Part shown: in pieces, positions 1 to 10,948 of the stretch
Layout: every line of letters begins with the position of its first letter
Numbering within the stretch: position 1 is the first letter of the stretch
Origin: Vibrio tasmaniensis
GTDB taxonomy: Bacteria > Pseudomonadota > Gammaproteobacteria > Enterobacterales > Vibrionaceae
Assembly: GCF_024347635.1 (NCBI RefSeq)
Contig: NZ_AP025510.1
Location: forward strand, 992,001 to 1,056,000
Direction of reading: 5' to 3'
Length of the DNA stretch: 64,000 nucleotides
Notes under the pieces: model-generated
What the model saw: only the letters and a program-made list of their open reading frames with translations
Told to the model about the DNA's origin: nothing
Databases searched by the model: none
Program-made: the position numbers and the translations under genes

Positions 1-21
1 AGCGAATTATCATGCAATAAA

Positions 22-50
22 AAGAGGCGCCTCACACAGAGGCGCCTCTT
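22..50 (-). terminator. Terminator of sppA
   Basis: A perfect 12-bp stem (22-33 with 39-50, 5-nt loop) is followed, read leftward, by a T-rich run. It lies 24 bp past the sppA stop, so it reads as the intrinsic terminator of that leftward gene. Confidence 0.9.
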
Positions 51-73
51 GATAACAAAGCGTTGAGATTATC

Positions 74-1924
74 TTATTGAACTTGGCAGTTTAAGCAAAA
101 AGCGTATCGGCCTTGTGGGTCGTTAAAGTTACCTAACAGCTGGCTATCTTGAGCTAACTGCTGAGTAACAGGCTGTAAACTACTTGGAATCATTGATTGA
201 ATATCAAAGCCTATCGACATCTGAACTTGATTCATAAATTCTTGAATAAATTGTTCAGTCGTTGAAAGTGGCTCTTCTACCCAGTAGATGTTGTAGGTTT
301 CAAGCTCTGCAAGTGAAGCCGCTGCTGCAATCGCATCATCAAAATCACCAATTTCATCGACTAGACCTTTCTGGATTGCATCTTGGCCAGTCCATACTCG
401 GCCTTGAGCGATCTTGTCGACGGCATCGACTTCCATGCCGCGATTCGCTCCAACTAGGCTGATGAAACGGCGGTAACCATTTTCAATGCCCATTTGGAAC
501 GCATCTTTCGCGCCGTCGCTAAGCCCAGTCGTAATACCAAGACCAGAGAAAGGTGACGTACCAACGCCATCAGTGTAAATACCAATATCGTTCAACCCCT
601 TTTCGAAGGTTGTGATAACACTGAAGATACCAATCGAACCGGTTAAGGTTGTTGGTTGAGCTAGGATCTTGTCCGCACCCATCGAGATCCAGTAACCACC
701 AGAAGCAGCAAGGCTAGACATGGAAACCACAACCGGTTTGCCGGCTTCTTTAAGCGCTTCGACTTCGTTGCGAATCACTTCTGAAGCAAAGGCACTGCCG
801 CCCGGGCTGTCTACACGAAGTACAACGGCTTTTACTTGATCGTCATTACGAGCTTGGCGAAGTAGGGCTGCTGTGGTATCACCACCAACGGTGCCGCGTG
901 GCTGCTTACCATCCATAATTGCTCCACTAGCAACAATCACAGCAACATCGTGCGATTCACTTGTTAGGTCAGGAAGCATGGTTGTACGGTACTCGTAGTA
1001 CCCCAACGCGTTATAGCTGTCTTGGCCATCACTGCCGAAGACGTCTGCGAGCTCTAGGCGAACTTGTTGGCGTGTTGCTAACTCATCCACTAAGCCGAGT
1101 TTCTCAGCCAGTTTTGCGATATCGCCATCAACCGACTCAAGATCTTTTAAGAAAGAGTCCATGCTTGGGTTCAGCGTTTTCGCGTCGATTTGACGGTTGT
1201 TGCTTACGTCATCAACGTACGCGCCCCACAGTTGGCTTAACCAACGAGAAGCAGATTCTTTCGCTGCATCTGACATGTCGTCACGAATGAAAGGCTCGAT
1301 AGCTGACTTGTAAGTACCCACACGGAACACGTGCGTGTTGACGTCTAGCTTCTCTAATAACGTTTTGTAGTAAAGCGAGTAGGCGCTGTAACCTTTAAGA
1401 AGAACCCCACCATCTGGTGATAGGAAGACTTTAGTTGCGTAGCTGGCTAGGTAGTATTGGCTTTGGTTGTAAAAGTCACCCACCGCATAAATCGGTTTGC
1501 CAGTTGCTTTGAACTCGTTGAGTGCTTTAGCAATGTAGCGAAGCTTGGTCAGATTGGTTTCTGGCAGTTCTTTGAGTGCTAAAACGATACCAGTAACCTT
1601 GTCATCGTCTTTGGCGTAGCGAATCGTTTCAACAATATCAAACAGGACGTTCTCTTTTGGAAGGTCTTTGCCAAGCAGTGAACCCGTGACCGAATCCATC
1701 GGATTGATATAGCGACTTTGCTCTACGATAGGACCAGACAGGTTAAGTACTAAAGCCGATTCCTGTGGAACAGTCGGCTGAGTTGTGTCTGAGTGGAAGT
1801 ACACAAAGTAGATGATGGCGATACTGAGTAAAAAGAAAAGGTTTACCAGCGCAAGACGTACAAACGTGATGAGCTTCCAAATCCCTTTAAAGATCATGCC
1901 TATAAATTTGAATATTTTTTTCAT
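74..1924 (-). CDS. sppA: Signal peptide peptidase SppA, 67K type
   Basis: The 616-residue protein matches the double-length SppA (protease IV) of gammaproteobacteria, which degrades signal peptides left in the inner membrane. An N-terminal membrane anchor (about residues 17-43) is followed by two tandem ClpP-like S49 domains. The N-terminal domain has the GTYKSAIEPF segment that supplies the catalytic lysine. The C-terminal domain has SMSSLAASGGYW, which carries the nucleophilic serine in this family. Both catalytic segments look intact and the length is normal. It is transcribed alone, diverging from fadH, and a strong terminator follows its stop. The family identity is clear from the order of motifs. 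Confidence 0.96.
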   Translation of the reverse strand: MKKIFKFIGMIFKGIWKLITFVRLALVNLFFLLSIAIIYFVYFHSDTTQPTVPQESALVLNLSGPIVEQSRYINPMDSVTGSLLGKDLPKENVLFDIVETIRYAKDDDKVTGIVLALKELPETNLTKLRYIAKALNEFKATGKPIYAVGDFYNQSQYYLASYATKVFLSPDGGVLLKGYSAYSLYYKTLLEKLDVNTHVFRVGTYKSAIEPFIRDDMSDAAKESASRWLSQLWGAYVDDVSNNRQIDAKTLNPSMDSFLKDLESVDGDIAKLAEKLGLVDELATRQQVRLELADVFGSDGQDSYNALGYYEYRTTMLPDLTSESHDVAVIVASGAIMDGKQPRGTVGGDTTAALLRQARNDDQVKAVVLRVDSPGGSAFASEVIRNEVEALKEAGKPVVVSMSSLAASGGYWISMGADKILAQPTTLTGSIGIFSVITTFEKGLNDIGIYTDGVGTSPFSGLGITTGLSDGAKDAFQMGIENGYRRFISLVGANRGMEVDAVDKIAQGRVWTGQDAIQKGLVDEIGDFDDAIAAAASLAELETYNIYWVEEPLSTTEQFIQEFMNQVQMSIGFDIQSMIPSSLQPVTQQLAQDSQLLGNFNDPQGRYAFCLNCQVQ

Positions 1925-2142
1925 TCTGTCTCCGCAGTGAGATCATGTTGCTTTAATAAGCAGCAGTACTATTAATCTCAATAATATGAACTGCTTAATA
2001 TCCTACGATAATTCCTAAGCTCAAACTATACCAAGAAGTGTTAATCGATTTATATTCTCATTAAGTGTAGTCAAATTAGGGGTTTCTGAACGATTAATGC
2101 GTCCTGCATTATGATCGGTGTTACAAAAATGTAAACGGTTGT

Positions 2143-4213
<2,071 letters not shown>

Positions 4214-4282
4214 AGTCAGCGATTAAACTGTAATTATATCGATAGACACGCTCGTTCAATCCGTTGAACTAGACTATTAAAC

Positions 4283-4320
4283 AAGGCTCCTAAGTCATAG
4301 ATTTAGGAGCCTTTATTGTT
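4283..4320 (+). terminator. Terminator of fadH
   Basis: An 11-bp stem (4283-4293 with 4303-4313, 9-nt loop) runs into TTTATTGTTT, 70 bp past the fadH stop. Confidence 0.88.
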
Positions 4321-4433
4321 TCCAGTGTCGTTTCAAATATGGCTTCAAATGGACAGCTGTTGAGATTTATTATCGTTTGTGTTTTGTGCTACAGTTCAAC
4401 TATACAAACAATAAAAATTAGTAAGGACTTCAA

Positions 4434-4982
4434 ATGGATGCTTTGGATCTATTGCTCAACAGACGCTCAATCGCAAAACTCTCTGATCCAGCACCTGAAG
4501 GTGTAGCGTTAGAAAACATCATCAAAGCGGGCTTACGAGCTCCAGACCACGGAGCTCTAACACCATGGCGCTTTGTTATCGCGCAAGGCTCAGGGTTACA
4601 GAAGCTCTCTGATATTTTGGTTCGTGCGGCACAAGCTGACGAGAGCGAAGAAGCGGTTATCGAGAAAGTTAAAAAAGCGCCGTTTCGAGCTCCTATGGTG
4701 ATTACTATCATCGCAAAGGTAATCGAGCACGAGAAAGTGCCTGCATTCGAACAACACCTATCTGCGGGTTGCGCTGCACAGGCGATGCAAATGGCGGCTG
4801 TCGCGCAAGGTTTCCAAGGTTTTTGGCGTTCAGGTAAGTGGATGTTCCACCCAGAAGTACACCAAGCGTTTGGCCTAGAAGGCGACGATGAAATTGTTGG
4901 TTTCCTATACCTAGGCACTCCGGGCTGTACGCCAATGAAAGCGCCAGAACGTGACTTCTCAAAGTTCGTCGAGTTCTTATAG
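4434..4982 (+). CDS. ydjA: YdjA-type nitroreductase-family protein
   Basis: The 182-residue protein matches the compact FMN-binding nitroreductases of the YdjA group. The flavin-binding N-terminus reads LLNRRSIAKL, followed by LRAPDHGALTPWRFV and the C-terminal VGFLYLGTP segment, in the same order and length as in E. coli YdjA. Such enzymes use NAD(P)H, but the physiological substrate of this subgroup is not established. It is a single gene, with a terminator on each side separating it from fadH and topB. The start is the first ATG, preceded by an AAGGA site (AAGGACTTCAA). Family assignment is firm; the reaction is not known. Confidence 0.93.
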   Translation: MDALDLLLNRRSIAKLSDPAPEGVALENIIKAGLRAPDHGALTPWRFVIAQGSGLQKLSDILVRAAQADESEEAVIEKVKKAPFRAPMVITIIAKVIEHEKVPAFEQHLSAGCAAQAMQMAAVAQGFQGFWRSGKWMFHPEVHQAFGLEGDDEIVGFLYLGTPGCTPMKAPERDFSKFVEFL

Positions 4983-5044
4983 AGAAAGTTGAAGCTTGAA
5001 TAGTGGAATGCTAACTGTATAAACAACCAGTTTTCCTTGATTTA

Positions 5045-5080
5045 TTAGGGCCACATTAGATAATGTGGCCCTAATTGTTT
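5045..5080 (+). terminator. Terminator of ydjA
   Basis: A nearly perfect 13-14 bp hairpin (5045-5058 with 5061-5074) followed by TTGTTT. It lies inside the N-terminal extension that an upstream alternative topB start would add, which argues against that start. Confidence 0.88.
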
Positions 5081-5097
5081 GTAGCACCTGGAAAAAC

Positions 5098-7059
5098 ATG
5101 TCTCGTCTTATTATTGCTGAAAAACCAAGCCTAGGCCGCGCGATCGCCGCTGCACTACCGAATCCACAGAAGAAAGACCAAGGGTTTATCAAATGTGGCA
5201 ATGGGGATGTGGTGACTTGGTGTATTGGACACTTATTGGAGCAGGTTGAGCCAGACGCTTATGACGACCGTTATAAGAAGTGGAACTTAGCCGATCTTCC
5301 TATTGTGCCAGAGCAATGGCAACTAAGACCTCGTAAGACGTCAAGCAAACAGCTCACGGTGATCCGAAAGCTATTGAAAGACGCGACACAAATTGTTCAT
5401 GCAGGAGACCCGGATAGAGAAGGGCAACTGCTAGTCGATGAAGTGATCGACTACTGCAAGGTATCTAAGACCAAGAAAGAGTCGATGGACAGGCTGCTGA
5501 TCAGTGATTTGAACTTGCCAGCGGTAAAGCGTGCGCTCTCTCAAATGCGCAGTAACCGCGATTTTATCCCACTGTCTATTTCCGCTTTAGCACGCTCTAG
5601 AGCCGATTGGCTGTATGGCATGAATATGACCCGAGCTTACACCTTGCTTGGTCAAAAGGCGGGTTACCAAGGCGTGTTGTCGGTAGGGCGAGTGCAAACG
5701 CCTGTACTTGGTTTGGTCGTAAGGCGTGATGAAGAGATCGAAAACTTCATTCCTAAAGATTACTTCACTCTGCACGCTTTGATCCCTTATCAAAACAACG
5801 GCCAGAGCTTTGATATTCGCGCGCGTTGGAAACCAAGCGAAGCATGTAAACCATGGCAAGATGAAGAAGGCCGCGTGCTCAATCGAAAGCTGGTTGAGAA
5901 TGTTGCTAACCGAATTGCTAATCAGCCTGCAACGGTGACGGAATCAGAGCAAAAGCAAAGCAAACAAGCGGCACCACTCCCTTATTCGCTGTCAGCTCTG
6001 CAGATTGATGCGTCTAAGCGTTTTGGTATGAGCGCTCAACAGGTACTCGACACTTGTCAGTCATTGTATGAGAAACACAAACTCATCACTTACCCACGTT
6101 CTGATAGCCGCTATCTACCTAAAGATCATTATTCGCAACGAGAGTCAGTCGTGGATGCTATCGCCAATAATGCGAAAGAGCTGCAAAGTGGTGCGCAAGG
6201 CGCGGATCTTTCTCTTAAATCCAAAGCATGGAACGACAGTAAGGTCGATGCTCACCACGCGATAATCCCAACGCCGAAGAAATCAGCGGTGAATGGCCTA
6301 TCTGCCAATGAGATGAAAATCTATCAGCAAATCGCCCGCCAATATCTGATGCAGTTCTACCCACCTGCTGTTTTTGCGGATGCTAAGTTGGTTTTTGATA
6401 TCGCTGGTGGTGTGTTCATCGCGAAAGGGCGTCAGCTTATCAACCCAGGTTGGAAGGTGTTGATGGGAAAAACGGACACCGAAGAGAAAGGCGATGGCAC
6501 AGATACGGTTCCTCCGCTGGATAAAGGAACGGTGCTGACGTGTCGTGAAGGTATTATTGGCGATAAGAAAACCGAGCCACCAAAACACTTTACCGAAGCG
6601 ACCTTGTTACAAGCTATGACCGGTATTGCGCGCTTTGTGGCAAACAAAGACCTTAAAGCTATTTTGAAAGAGACCGATGGCCTTGGAACAGAGGCAACTC
6701 GTGCGGGCATTCTAGATACTTTGTTCAAAAGACAGCTACTAACTCGACAAGGTAAAAGCATTCATAGCAGCCCTGCGGGGAGAGGTTTGATTAATGCCTT
6801 GCCTGAGGACTCGACCTTTCCCGATATGACCGCTCACTGGGAGCATCAGTTACAAGGTATGGCTGAACGAAACCAAGCGTATCAGCCCTTCATGCAAGAA
6901 TTAGAAAGCAAGATCGACGGCTTGATGGGCAAGGTAAAAACGGGTGAAGTTCCTGAATCCCTGCGTCATCTTCCTAAAGTTGAAAGACCTGCCTTTAAAC
7001 GTCGCAAAGCTGGTGGGACAAGGAAGAAGACTTACGCGAAGAAAGGCGCTAAAAGTTAA
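5098..7059 (+). CDS. topB: DNA topoisomerase III
   Basis: TopB is a type IA topoisomerase that decatenates DNA in the cytoplasm. The protein begins [20 protein letters not shown], the TOPRIM start typical of the family. It has the TOPRIM acidic segment [15 protein letters not shown], the breakage-rejoining motif [13 protein letters not shown] with the catalytic tyrosine, and [15 protein letters not shown]. It ends in a basic Lys/Arg tail without zinc fingers. At 653 residues it equals the E. coli enzyme in length. An in-frame start at 5065 was rejected because it adds 11 residues encoded by the ydjA terminator. GGA lies just upstream of ATG 5098. No tight operon partner is visible. Confidence 0.96.
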   Translation: MSRLIIAEKPSLGRAIAAALPNPQKKDQGFIKCGNGDVVTWCIGHLLEQVEPDAYDDRYKKWNLADLPIVPEQWQLRPRKTSSKQLTVIRKLLKDATQIVHAGDPDREGQLLVDEVIDYCKVSKTKKESMDRLLISDLNLPAVKRALSQMRSNRDFIPLSISALARSRADWLYGMNMTRAYTLLGQKAGYQGVLSVGRVQTPVLGLVVRRDEEIENFIPKDYFTLHALIPYQNNGQSFDIRARWKPSEACKPWQDEEGRVLNRKLVENVANRIANQPATVTESEQKQSKQAAPLPYSLSALQIDASKRFGMSAQQVLDTCQSLYEKHKLITYPRSDSRYLPKDHYSQRESVVDAIANNAKELQSGAQGADLSLKSKAWNDSKVDAHHAIIPTPKKSAVNGLSANEMKIYQQIARQYLMQFYPPAVFADAKLVFDIAGGVFIAKGRQLINPGWKVLMGKTDTEEKGDGTDTVPPLDKGTVLTCREGIIGDKKTEPPKHFTEATLLQAMTGIARFVANKDLKAILKETDGLGTEATRAGILDTLFKRQLLTRQGKSIHSSPAGRGLINALPEDSTFPDMTAHWEHQLQGMAERNQAYQPFMQELESKIDGLMGKVKTGEVPESLRHLPKVERPAFKRRKAGGTRKKTYAKKGAKS

Positions 7060-7112
7060 TCAGTTAGAAACTGAAAGCTAACAACACCCATTATTGATAT
7101 TGGGAATCAAGA

Positions 7113-8114
7113 TTAACGACCTACCTTGCGTCCGCAGCGCTTAAACAACGTCTGCCAGTAATCAACATGGCGACGGGTTGATGCTCGAAAGGCTTGATGT
7201 GCATCTTGGATAGGAAAGTAATAGCTGTGTAGTTCAGGTTGCGCGTCAAACATACCAAGTTGCGGGGCTAACTGTTGATAATAGCCATCCAATTGTGCCA
7301 TGTAAGGCTGAACCTTGCCAATGTATTGCAGCTCAAACACATTGTTGAGATATCTAAACTTGGTCGTGTCTCGCTGTTTGCCACAGATGATGCTGGCATC
7401 AAAAGTTGTGAGTTGTTGGGTGATGGTATCCAGTTCGGCCGAAGCACGAGATAGTGAGTAGTACAAATCCCCAAGGGTTGAACTCTTCTCTAATATTTCT
7501 TGAACCTCAGTAGTCTTGCCGGAAACGAGCGGTGTGTTTAACGCTTGATTTATGTGCTCTAGCGCGTCACTTGTCTGTCGTACTTGTTCGCCAATATCGG
7601 CACGTAACCACTGGCTACCACGCATTTGCGACTGCATGGCTTCACTGGCATAGATGAGATTCCATTGGTGCAGTGGAAATTGTGCGAGTTTTTGTTGCTC
7701 GATTTCTCTGAGTAATTCTACAATCTCAGGATCTAATTCGTTATTAGATAAACATTGACCAACACCTTCCAGTAGAGCGACTTGATAATCGTAATTTCGG
7801 AACTCGTCGGCGACTTTTCCAAGTACGGAGTTTCTTTCTGCAATCAGGTTGAATAATCCGCATTGTCGAAGTTGATAGCTGTCGATAAGCCCGATAGAGA
7901 GCGAAGGAACTTCAATAAACAGTTCTCGCTTTCTCGGTAAGCTGTCGAGATCCCAGTCTTCCTGTATCTCGTCAGCATCTTGCACGTTGGCTATTTTGGC
8001 CTGATAGTCGTCGAAGTAGTTCTGTGGGCTGTCATCGAAACATCCAGCTAGCACCATTGTTAGACACAAAAGTGTTGAACGTACGAGCAAGCTTGAGATA
8101 ACGCGACGACCCAT
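7113..8114 (-). CDS. DUF3080-type lipoprotein
   Basis: The 333-residue protein has a lipoprotein signal peptide with the lipobox LAGC at about residues 22-25. Beyond it is a soluble, mostly helical domain of the DUF3080 type found in Vibrio and relatives. It contains paired cysteines (RQCGLF, GQCLSN, SIICGKQRD), which would be exposed to the periplasm. Function is unknown. The start lies 7 bp after the stop of the upstream short-chain dehydrogenase, so the two are probably co-transcribed, perhaps with the Fur-box peptide gene. The DUF name is from memory of the family, not a search. Confidence 0.8.
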   Translation of the reverse strand: MGRRVISSLLVRSTLLCLTMVLAGCFDDSPQNYFDDYQAKIANVQDADEIQEDWDLDSLPRKRELFIEVPSLSIGLIDSYQLRQCGLFNLIAERNSVLGKVADEFRNYDYQVALLEGVGQCLSNNELDPEIVELLREIEQQKLAQFPLHQWNLIYASEAMQSQMRGSQWLRADIGEQVRQTSDALEHINQALNTPLVSGKTTEVQEILEKSSTLGDLYYSLSRASAELDTITQQLTTFDASIICGKQRDTTKFRYLNNVFELQYIGKVQPYMAQLDGYYQQLAPQLGMFDAQPELHSYYFPIQDAHQAFRASTRRHVDYWQTLFKRCGRKVGR

Positions 8115-8121
8115 GTGACGG

Positions 8122-8808
8122 CTACCAGTCTATTTCGCTACCATCGAAATTAAAGAAGTGACCACTCACTTCAGTATTCGATGACTCTATTACAGTCACA
8201 AGGCCTTTAGCTGAAGTCTCTGTATCAATAAGAGCATTAGGTCCGCCCATTTCCGTCTGTACCCAGCCTGGATGCAGAGCTAATACAGTGAAGCCATTAT
8301 CGGTCAAGTCGTTACTTAAGCTCTTCACAACGGAGTTTAAAGCGGCTTTAGATGAACGATAGATGTAGCCTCCGCCTGATGTGTTTTCAGACATGCTACC
8401 CACTCTAGACGAAAGACAGGCGATCTTTTTGACGTCACTACTTTCTATAAGAGGTAATAGAGTCTCGACAAGCTTCAATGGGGCAATTGTGTTGATTTCA
8501 AATACACGACGCCACTCTTCGACATCGGTATTACCCAGACCGTAACCTTTAGGGCCATAGTAGCCAGCGTTGTTGATCAAGATATCAATCGACTCTATTT
8601 GCGAGGGGAGTTGTTCTACTGCTTGATAATCGGTTATTTCTAATTGAATGCAGGTCAGGTTGCTACTGTGCTCTGCGAGTGAGAGCAGTTCTGTTGCTGA
8701 AGAGGCGTCACGATACGTTGCGTACACCTTGTGATTACCTTTCAAGTATTGTTGAGTCAGACTTAAGCCTATGCCGCGGTTCGCTCCAGTAATAAAAATA
8801 ACGCTCAT
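8122..8808 (-). CDS. Short-chain dehydrogenase/reductase
   Basis: A 228-residue classical SDR. The dinucleotide-binding motif TGANRGIG lies at residues 7-14, the NNAG motif reads INNAGYYG, a catalytic serine is in CLSSRVGS, and the YxxxK pair is in YIYRSSKAAL. All catalytic positions are present, so this should be an active NAD(P)-dependent oxidoreductase. The substrate cannot be read from sequence. It lies 25 bp downstream of a small membrane peptide gene and 7 bp upstream of the DUF3080-type lipoprotein gene, suggesting one leftward operon behind the Fur box at 8985-9005. Confidence 0.92.
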   Translation of the reverse strand: MSVIFITGANRGIGLSLTQQYLKGNHKVYATYRDASSATELLSLAEHSSNLTCIQLEITDYQAVEQLPSQIESIDILINNAGYYGPKGYGLGNTDVEEWRRVFEINTIAPLKLVETLLPLIESSDVKKIACLSSRVGSMSENTSGGGYIYRSSKAALNSVVKSLSNDLTDNGFTVLALHPGWVQTEMGGPNALIDTETSAKGLVTVIESSNTEVSGHFFNFDGSEIDW

Positions 8809-8833
8809 GGTGAGTCCTTTTCAGTTCAATTAG

Positions 8834-8959
8834 TTAAGTTTGATGGCTTAACACGAGAAAATCAACGCTCCACCAACTGGCTATTAGCATTCCTACAAAA
8901 ATCATTACTGCTGCTGTTGAGCCGCAGATCACACCACAGATGAGTATTACGTTTTTCAT
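8834..8959 (-). CDS. Small membrane peptide, 41 residues, behind a Fur box
   Basis: An ATG at 8959 opens a 41-residue frame that is almost entirely one hydrophobic helix (VILICGVICGSTAAVMIFVG and onward), ending in a short polar tail after SWWSVDF. AGAGA lies about 5 nt upstream of the ATG, and a perfect Fur-type palindrome begins 25 bp upstream. The frame stays open upstream through the Fur box, but that longer version would put the operator inside the gene, so the short form is preferred. I do not recognise a family. It is followed after 25 bp by the SDR gene. An iron-regulated single-span peptide is an inference. Confidence 0.5.
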   Translation of the reverse strand: MKNVILICGVICGSTAAVMIFVGMLIASWWSVDFLVLSHQT

Positions 8960-8984
8960 TGTTGTCTCTGGAATTAATTGAAGG

Positions 8985-9005
8985 TAATGATAATTATTAT
9001 CATTA
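8985..9005. promoter_or_regulatory. Fur box
   Basis: A perfect 21-bp palindrome whose core, TGATAATTATTATCA, is the 7-1-7 Fur consensus (TGATAAT-N-ATTATCA) exactly. It sits between the leftward peptide gene (ATG at 8959) and the rightward HDAC-like gene (ATG at 9070), so either or both could be iron-repressed. It is much closer to the leftward start. Confidence 0.85.
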
Positions 9006-9069
9006 ATTAAGGTTGTCGCCAAGTCTGAGACTGTTATGATTTTGAGAAAGATACGCAATTTACTTGATT

Positions 9070-9990
9070 ATGATTCCTTTAATTTACCACCCAATCTATT
9101 CGCAGTTACCTTTACCAGAAGGTCATCGTTACCCAATCAACAAATATCAGTTGTTACACAGTGCTGTTGAGGCGCTAATGGATAGCGATCCACAATGGGG
9201 TAATGCATTCGAAATGTTCCAGCCAATGCCTGTTTCGGTAGAACAAGTAAAGCAGGTGCACGATGGTGAATATGTCGATTTGCTGGTTTCTGGAAATTTG
9301 CCTGCAGCAAAAATGAGACGTATCGGTTTTCCGTGGAGCGAACAGCTTATAGAAAGAACACTCTATTCAAGTGGTGGAACCTGCTTGGCTGCAGAAATGG
9401 CCATCGAGAGTGGTTTGGCGATTCATTTGAGTGGTGGTTATCATCACGCACACCATGATTTTGGTAGCGGCTTTTGCTTGTTGAACGATCTGGTTTTAGC
9501 GGCAAAACATGCGCTGACCTTTGAACATATCGATAAAGTGCTTATCGTCGACAGCGATGTTCATCATGGTGACGGCACAGCAACTCTTTGCCAAGAGAAG
9601 GACGACATCATTACTCTTTCTTTCCACTGCGATAAGAACTTCCCTGCGCGTAAACCTCTATCTGATTTAGATGTGCCACTAAGCCGTGAAACAGAAGATA
9701 AAGAATTTCAGCGTTGTTTTGAACAAGTCACTAAGTTAGCGATTGCTCACCATCAACCTGATCTGATTATTTATGATGCGGGGATCGATATCCATCAAGA
9801 TGACGAACTGGGTTATTTGAATGTTTCAACGCAAGGGATATTTAAACGCGATTGTTTCATGATTGAATTAGCGAAATCAGAGTCTATTCCAATGGCGTGC
9901 GTAGTGGGCGGTGGGTATCGTACTCAGCACCAAGATCTGGTGCCGATTCATATGCAGTTATTGAAGGCGGCATTTGCTGTCAGCAGTTGA
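9070..9990 (+). CDS. Histone-deacetylase-fold protein (HDAC/AcuC-like)
   Basis: The 306-residue protein has the metal-dependent deacetylase signatures in order: GGYHHAHHDFGSGFC (active-site histidine pair), VDSDVHHGDGT (zinc-binding Asp and His), the IIYDAGIDIHQDDELG segment with a metal aspartate, and VGGGY near the end. Bacterial members remove acyl groups from proteins, acetoin-related targets or polyamines; the target here is unknown. The start is taken as ATG 9070, since a TTG two codons upstream offers nothing better. No strong ribosome site is visible, only AGAAAG about 20 nt away. It diverges from the Fur-box peptide gene. Confidence 0.9.
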   Translation: MIPLIYHPIYSQLPLPEGHRYPINKYQLLHSAVEALMDSDPQWGNAFEMFQPMPVSVEQVKQVHDGEYVDLLVSGNLPAAKMRRIGFPWSEQLIERTLYSSGGTCLAAEMAIESGLAIHLSGGYHHAHHDFGSGFCLLNDLVLAAKHALTFEHIDKVLIVDSDVHHGDGTATLCQEKDDIITLSFHCDKNFPARKPLSDLDVPLSRETEDKEFQRCFEQVTKLAIAHHQPDLIIYDAGIDIHQDDELGYLNVSTQGIFKRDCFMIELAKSESIPMACVVGGGYRTQHQDLVPIHMQLLKAAFAVSS

Positions 9991-10015
9991 ACGGTGAACT
10001 TGTGCGATCTCCAGA

Positions 10016-10047
10016 TACAAAAAAGCCGCTGATTTCTCAGCGGCTTT
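10016..10047 (-). terminator. Terminator of the first tRNA-Ser
   Basis: An 11-bp stem (10022-10032 with 10037-10047) followed leftward by a T-run. Most of it (from 10018) belongs to the 133-bp repeat and recurs at 12781-12810. Confidence 0.9.
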
Positions 10048-10150
10048 CTTTAATGTGGTGGAGGGATAGGGATTTGAACCCTAGAACCGCTATTAACGGT
10101 TGCCGGTTTTCAAGACCGGTGCTTTCGACCACTCAGCCATCCCTCCAGTG
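10018..10150. repeat. 133-bp direct repeat, copy 1 (tRNA-Ser plus terminator)
   Basis: Base-for-base identical to 12781-12913. It holds the whole tRNA-Ser gene and its terminator. Flanking sequence then diverges, apart from a short GAATAATATA similarity to the right. Confidence 0.95.
10056..10146 (-). tRNA. tRNA-Ser (anticodon UGA)
   Basis: The 91-nt leftward gene has a 7-bp acceptor stem (GGAGGGA with TCCCTCC), an encoded CCA, a long class II variable arm and the anticodon loop CTTGAAA, giving anticodon TGA. The T-loop reads TTCAAAT. A terminator follows at once. An identical copy lies at 12819-12909. Confidence 0.97.
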
Positions 10151-10471
10151 CTGCGAATAATATAGTGGGGCGATTCGCTTGTAAATACCCTTATTAACTG
10201 ACTGCTTTTTTTATGAACAAGTTTGTGTGTTTTTATATGGCCAGAGTGAAAATATATCGAAAAATGTTCCTGATCGCTTCGATTTAGAGGAATAGATATC
10301 GTTTGAGAAAGGAAGGTGGAAAAAGGGTTTCATACAACAAATGTGAAAAACGTCATTAAGATCGACGCCTTCGCTTGTTGGTGCTTAGCCATCACTCCTC
10401 ATTAGGGTTAACTTGCCTTTGTTGTCTATAAGATTCATAATAAATGCATCTTATAGAGTGAAATATCCAAC
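10147..10471. other. Intergenic region before nsrR
   Basis: No gene seen. It holds the presumed promoter of the leftward tRNA-Ser and, at its right end, the NsrR-type operator of the regulator gene. Confidence 0.6.
10430..10452. promoter_or_regulatory. NsrR-type operator upstream of nsrR
   Basis: An 11-1-11 imperfect inverted repeat, AAGATTCATAA then T then AAATGCATCTT, resembling the NsrR consensus built on AAGATGCATTT and its complement. It ends 19 bp before the regulator start, fitting autoregulation. Confidence 0.75.
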
Positions 10472-10915
10472 ATGCATATCACACGTTACACTGATTATTC
10501 CCTACGCGTTCTGATCTATTTAGCGATCAACAACCAATCTCTTAGCACTATTGGCGATATTGCTAACAGTTATGGCATTTCTAAAAACCATTTAATGAAG
10601 ATCGTTCAGCAACTCAACCTCAAAGGACACTTGATCGCCACAAGAGGCAAAAATGGTGGTTTGAAACTCAGTTGCCATCCAAGTCAGATCAACATAGGTA
10701 CGTTAGTTCGAGAGTTAGAAGACAAGCGTAACTTGGTTGAGTGTTTTGGCGAGGGTAATAGCTGTGTCATTACACCAAATTGCCAGTTAAAAACTATCTT
10801 TGCTGAAGCCCAAGAGTGTTTTTACAAAAGCTTAGACGCTTATAGCTTGCAAGATCTCCTCGGCGAAGGGCACAGCTACAAACTAGGGCAACTTTTGGCG
10901 GTTGACGTTATTTAA
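10472..10915 (+). CDS. nsrR: Rrf2-family nitric-oxide-sensing repressor NsrR
   Basis: The 147-residue Rrf2 regulator begins MHITRYTDYSLRVLIYLA, the NsrR start. A winged helix-turn-helix covers residues 1-65 (ISKNHLMKIVQQL, TRGKNGG). The Fe-S cysteines follow as CFGEGNSCVITPNC in the 90-105 region. NsrR binds DNA through an iron-sulphur cluster form and releases it when NO attacks the cluster. A matching operator precedes it, NnrS begins 33 bp after its stop, and a second operator lies past nnrS. Together these support a local NO-response unit. Confidence 0.92.
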   Translation: MHITRYTDYSLRVLIYLAINNQSLSTIGDIANSYGISKNHLMKIVQQLNLKGHLIATRGKNGGLKLSCHPSQINIGTLVRELEDKRNLVECFGEGNSCVITPNCQLKTIFAEAQECFYKSLDAYSLQDLLGEGHSYKLGQLLAVDVI

Positions 10916-10948
10916 GCAAGCAAGTTTTGTTTACTCACTAGGTTTACG

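Noticed and set aside
5065..5097. Longer topB start
   Set aside because: The extra 11 codons fall in the ydjA terminator hairpin, and the family begins at [11 protein letters not shown].
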